Position numbers and translations under genes: made by a program. Below are positions 63,189 to 64,000 of a DNA stretch of 64,000 nucleotides, piece after piece; positions within the stretch are counted from its first letter, which is position 1; every line of letters begins with the position of its first letter. The notes under the pieces were generated by a model that was not told where the DNA came from, ran no database searches, and saw only the letters and a list, made by a program, of their open reading frames with translations. The stretch spans positions 124,001-188,000 of the forward strand of contig MSHE01000032.1 of assembly GCA_001941025.1 (NCBI GenBank). Direction: 5' to 3'. The DNA is from Lachnospiraceae bacterium Zagget3. Lineage in GTDB: Bacteria > Bacillota_A > Clostridia > Lachnospirales > Lachnospiraceae.

Positions 63189-64000
63189 TTACTTTTCCTT
63201 CTTAAAATGTTTCTCCGCAAAACACGTAACAGACTTCTCATACAGTTCCGGATCGTACAGGTGACTCTTGATGTGCGTAGCCGTCTCAAAGACAACGCGC
63301 TCCTTTTCCCCCGTACAGGCTTCCCAGAGCTGGTCGTTCATCCACGGCGGAACCGTCAGGTCGTATACGCCGTGGATAAAAAGGATCGGCACCCGCGCCT
63401 GCCGGACCGCCGCCAGCGCGTCGGACGCCTTCATGTCGATATGATAAAAGGCTCTCAGGTAAAGCTGCATCGGGCACAGCGTGACCGTGCGGAGCCAGTT
63501 CGGCAGAGGAAGCAGATTCCACAGTTCCTCGTAAAAGCGTGTATATCCACTGTCCGAAATGACACAGCGAACATTGTCGGGCAGACTCTTCATCCCGGAC
63601 ATAAGCAGCACAATGGACGCGCCCATGGACTGGCCCCAGAGCGCGACCTGAATATTCTCCCCAAACTCCTTCTTCATGAACGCAAGCCATTCAATACAGT
63701 CGACAGACTCGTGCTGGCCGAAGCTGATCCACTTCCCGCTGCTTTCGCCGTGCGCGCGGTGGTCGACGAGAAAGAGATTGTAGCCGCGCGAAAGCCAGAT
63801 GGACGCAGCCTCGCCGAATTCAAACGCGCACTCTTTGCTGCGGTAACTGTGGATACAAAAGATATAGCGGTCGGGAGACGGCGGCGGCTCGCCCCTCGAC
63901 TCATCGGGCCGGATCAGATAGCCGCGCAGATACAGGCCCTCGCTGTTTTTCCGCGTGTATTCGCAGGTCACGCGCGCACGCAGCGCGTTAGCGGCCTCTG
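63189..64000 (-). CDS. Alpha/beta hydrolase, 5' end beyond the right edge
   Basis: An alpha/beta-hydrolase of the S9/BD-FAE type. The nucleophile elbow is LWGQSMGASIV; the catalytic Asp is expected in FIHGVYDLTVPP and the His in TATHIKSH. DHRAHGESSGKWISFGQHE is typical of the family. The frame remains open to base 64000 (EAANALRARVTCEY...), and relatives have a longer N-terminus, so the GTG at 63971 is probably not the true start. Substrate unknown. It lies upstream of the giant surface gene but is separated from it by that gene's promoter. Confidence 0.85.
   Translation of the reverse strand, partial: EAANALRARVTCEYTRKNSEGLYLRGYLIRPDESRGEPPPSPDRYIFCIHSYRSKECAFEFGEAASIWLSRGYNLFLVDHRAHGESSGKWISFGQHESVDCIEWLAFMKKEFGENIQVALWGQSMGASIVLLMSGMKSLPDNVRCVISDSGYTRFYEELWNLLPLPNWLRTVTLCPMQLYLRAFYHIDMKASDALAAVRQARVPILFIHGVYDLTVPPWMNDQLWEACTGEKERVVFETATHIKSHLYDPELYEKSVTCFAEKHFKKEK

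Overview
This 64-kb window looks like the chromosome of a GC-rich member of the Bacillota (Clostridia), most likely Lachnospiraceae. The evidence is a single-chain alpha2-type glycyl-tRNA synthetase, an ireB-ruvX-DUF1292-RNase J cluster, a DUF5688 protein, a CIRCE-controlled Hsp20, a sortase-assembled pilus locus, and a giant DUF285 (BspA-like) surface protein with aromatic wall-binding repeats. The assignment comes from gene families and gene order only. No rRNA, tRNA or CRISPR array was seen.

Positions 1-33700 are mostly housekeeping genes, largely on the minus strand. In minus-strand order they are: prmA-rsmE-cysteine desulfurase-thiI; mtaB; ireB-ruvX-DUF1292-rnj-ylbF-U32-lactonase; tgt; yajC; leuB-ilvD-ilvB; serC-serA-DUF1015; a cold-shock gene with its own terminator; and M16C peptidase-era-recO-lipoprotein-glyS. 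A partial topB lies at the left edge. Plus-strand genes are few: aroC, an HPr-like protein without the phospho-histidine, and a DUF5688 protein. glgA and a heat-shock-regulated hsp20 close this part.

Positions 33840-38480 are an accessory patch. It holds two copies of a small serine recombinase (one intact, one internally deleted), a zeta-toxin-like kinase with a small upstream partner, a remnant of an Rpn-type protein, and a decayed CnaB surface protein. The CnaB gene has lost its 5' end at the recombinase boundary and carries an in-frame amber codon. An M20 amidohydrolase follows.

Positions 39900-54070 (minus strand) form one pilus operon of about 14 kb: a tyrosine-recombinase-like protein without recognisable catalytic residues, a major pilin, a class C sortase, a small anchored pilin, a second LPxTG-type pilin, and a translationally coupled 2685-residue adhesin with no wall anchor. 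The operon promoter lies between two related palindromes. The major pilin has a one-base frameshift in a short G run inside its signal peptide.

Positions 54080-63180 encode a 2958-residue surface protein made of six DUF285 modules, FIVAR-like helical repeats and wall-binding repeats; its last two modules are a nearly identical 978-bp tandem duplication. A third recombinase remnant lies just after its terminator. A hydrolase gene runs off the right edge.
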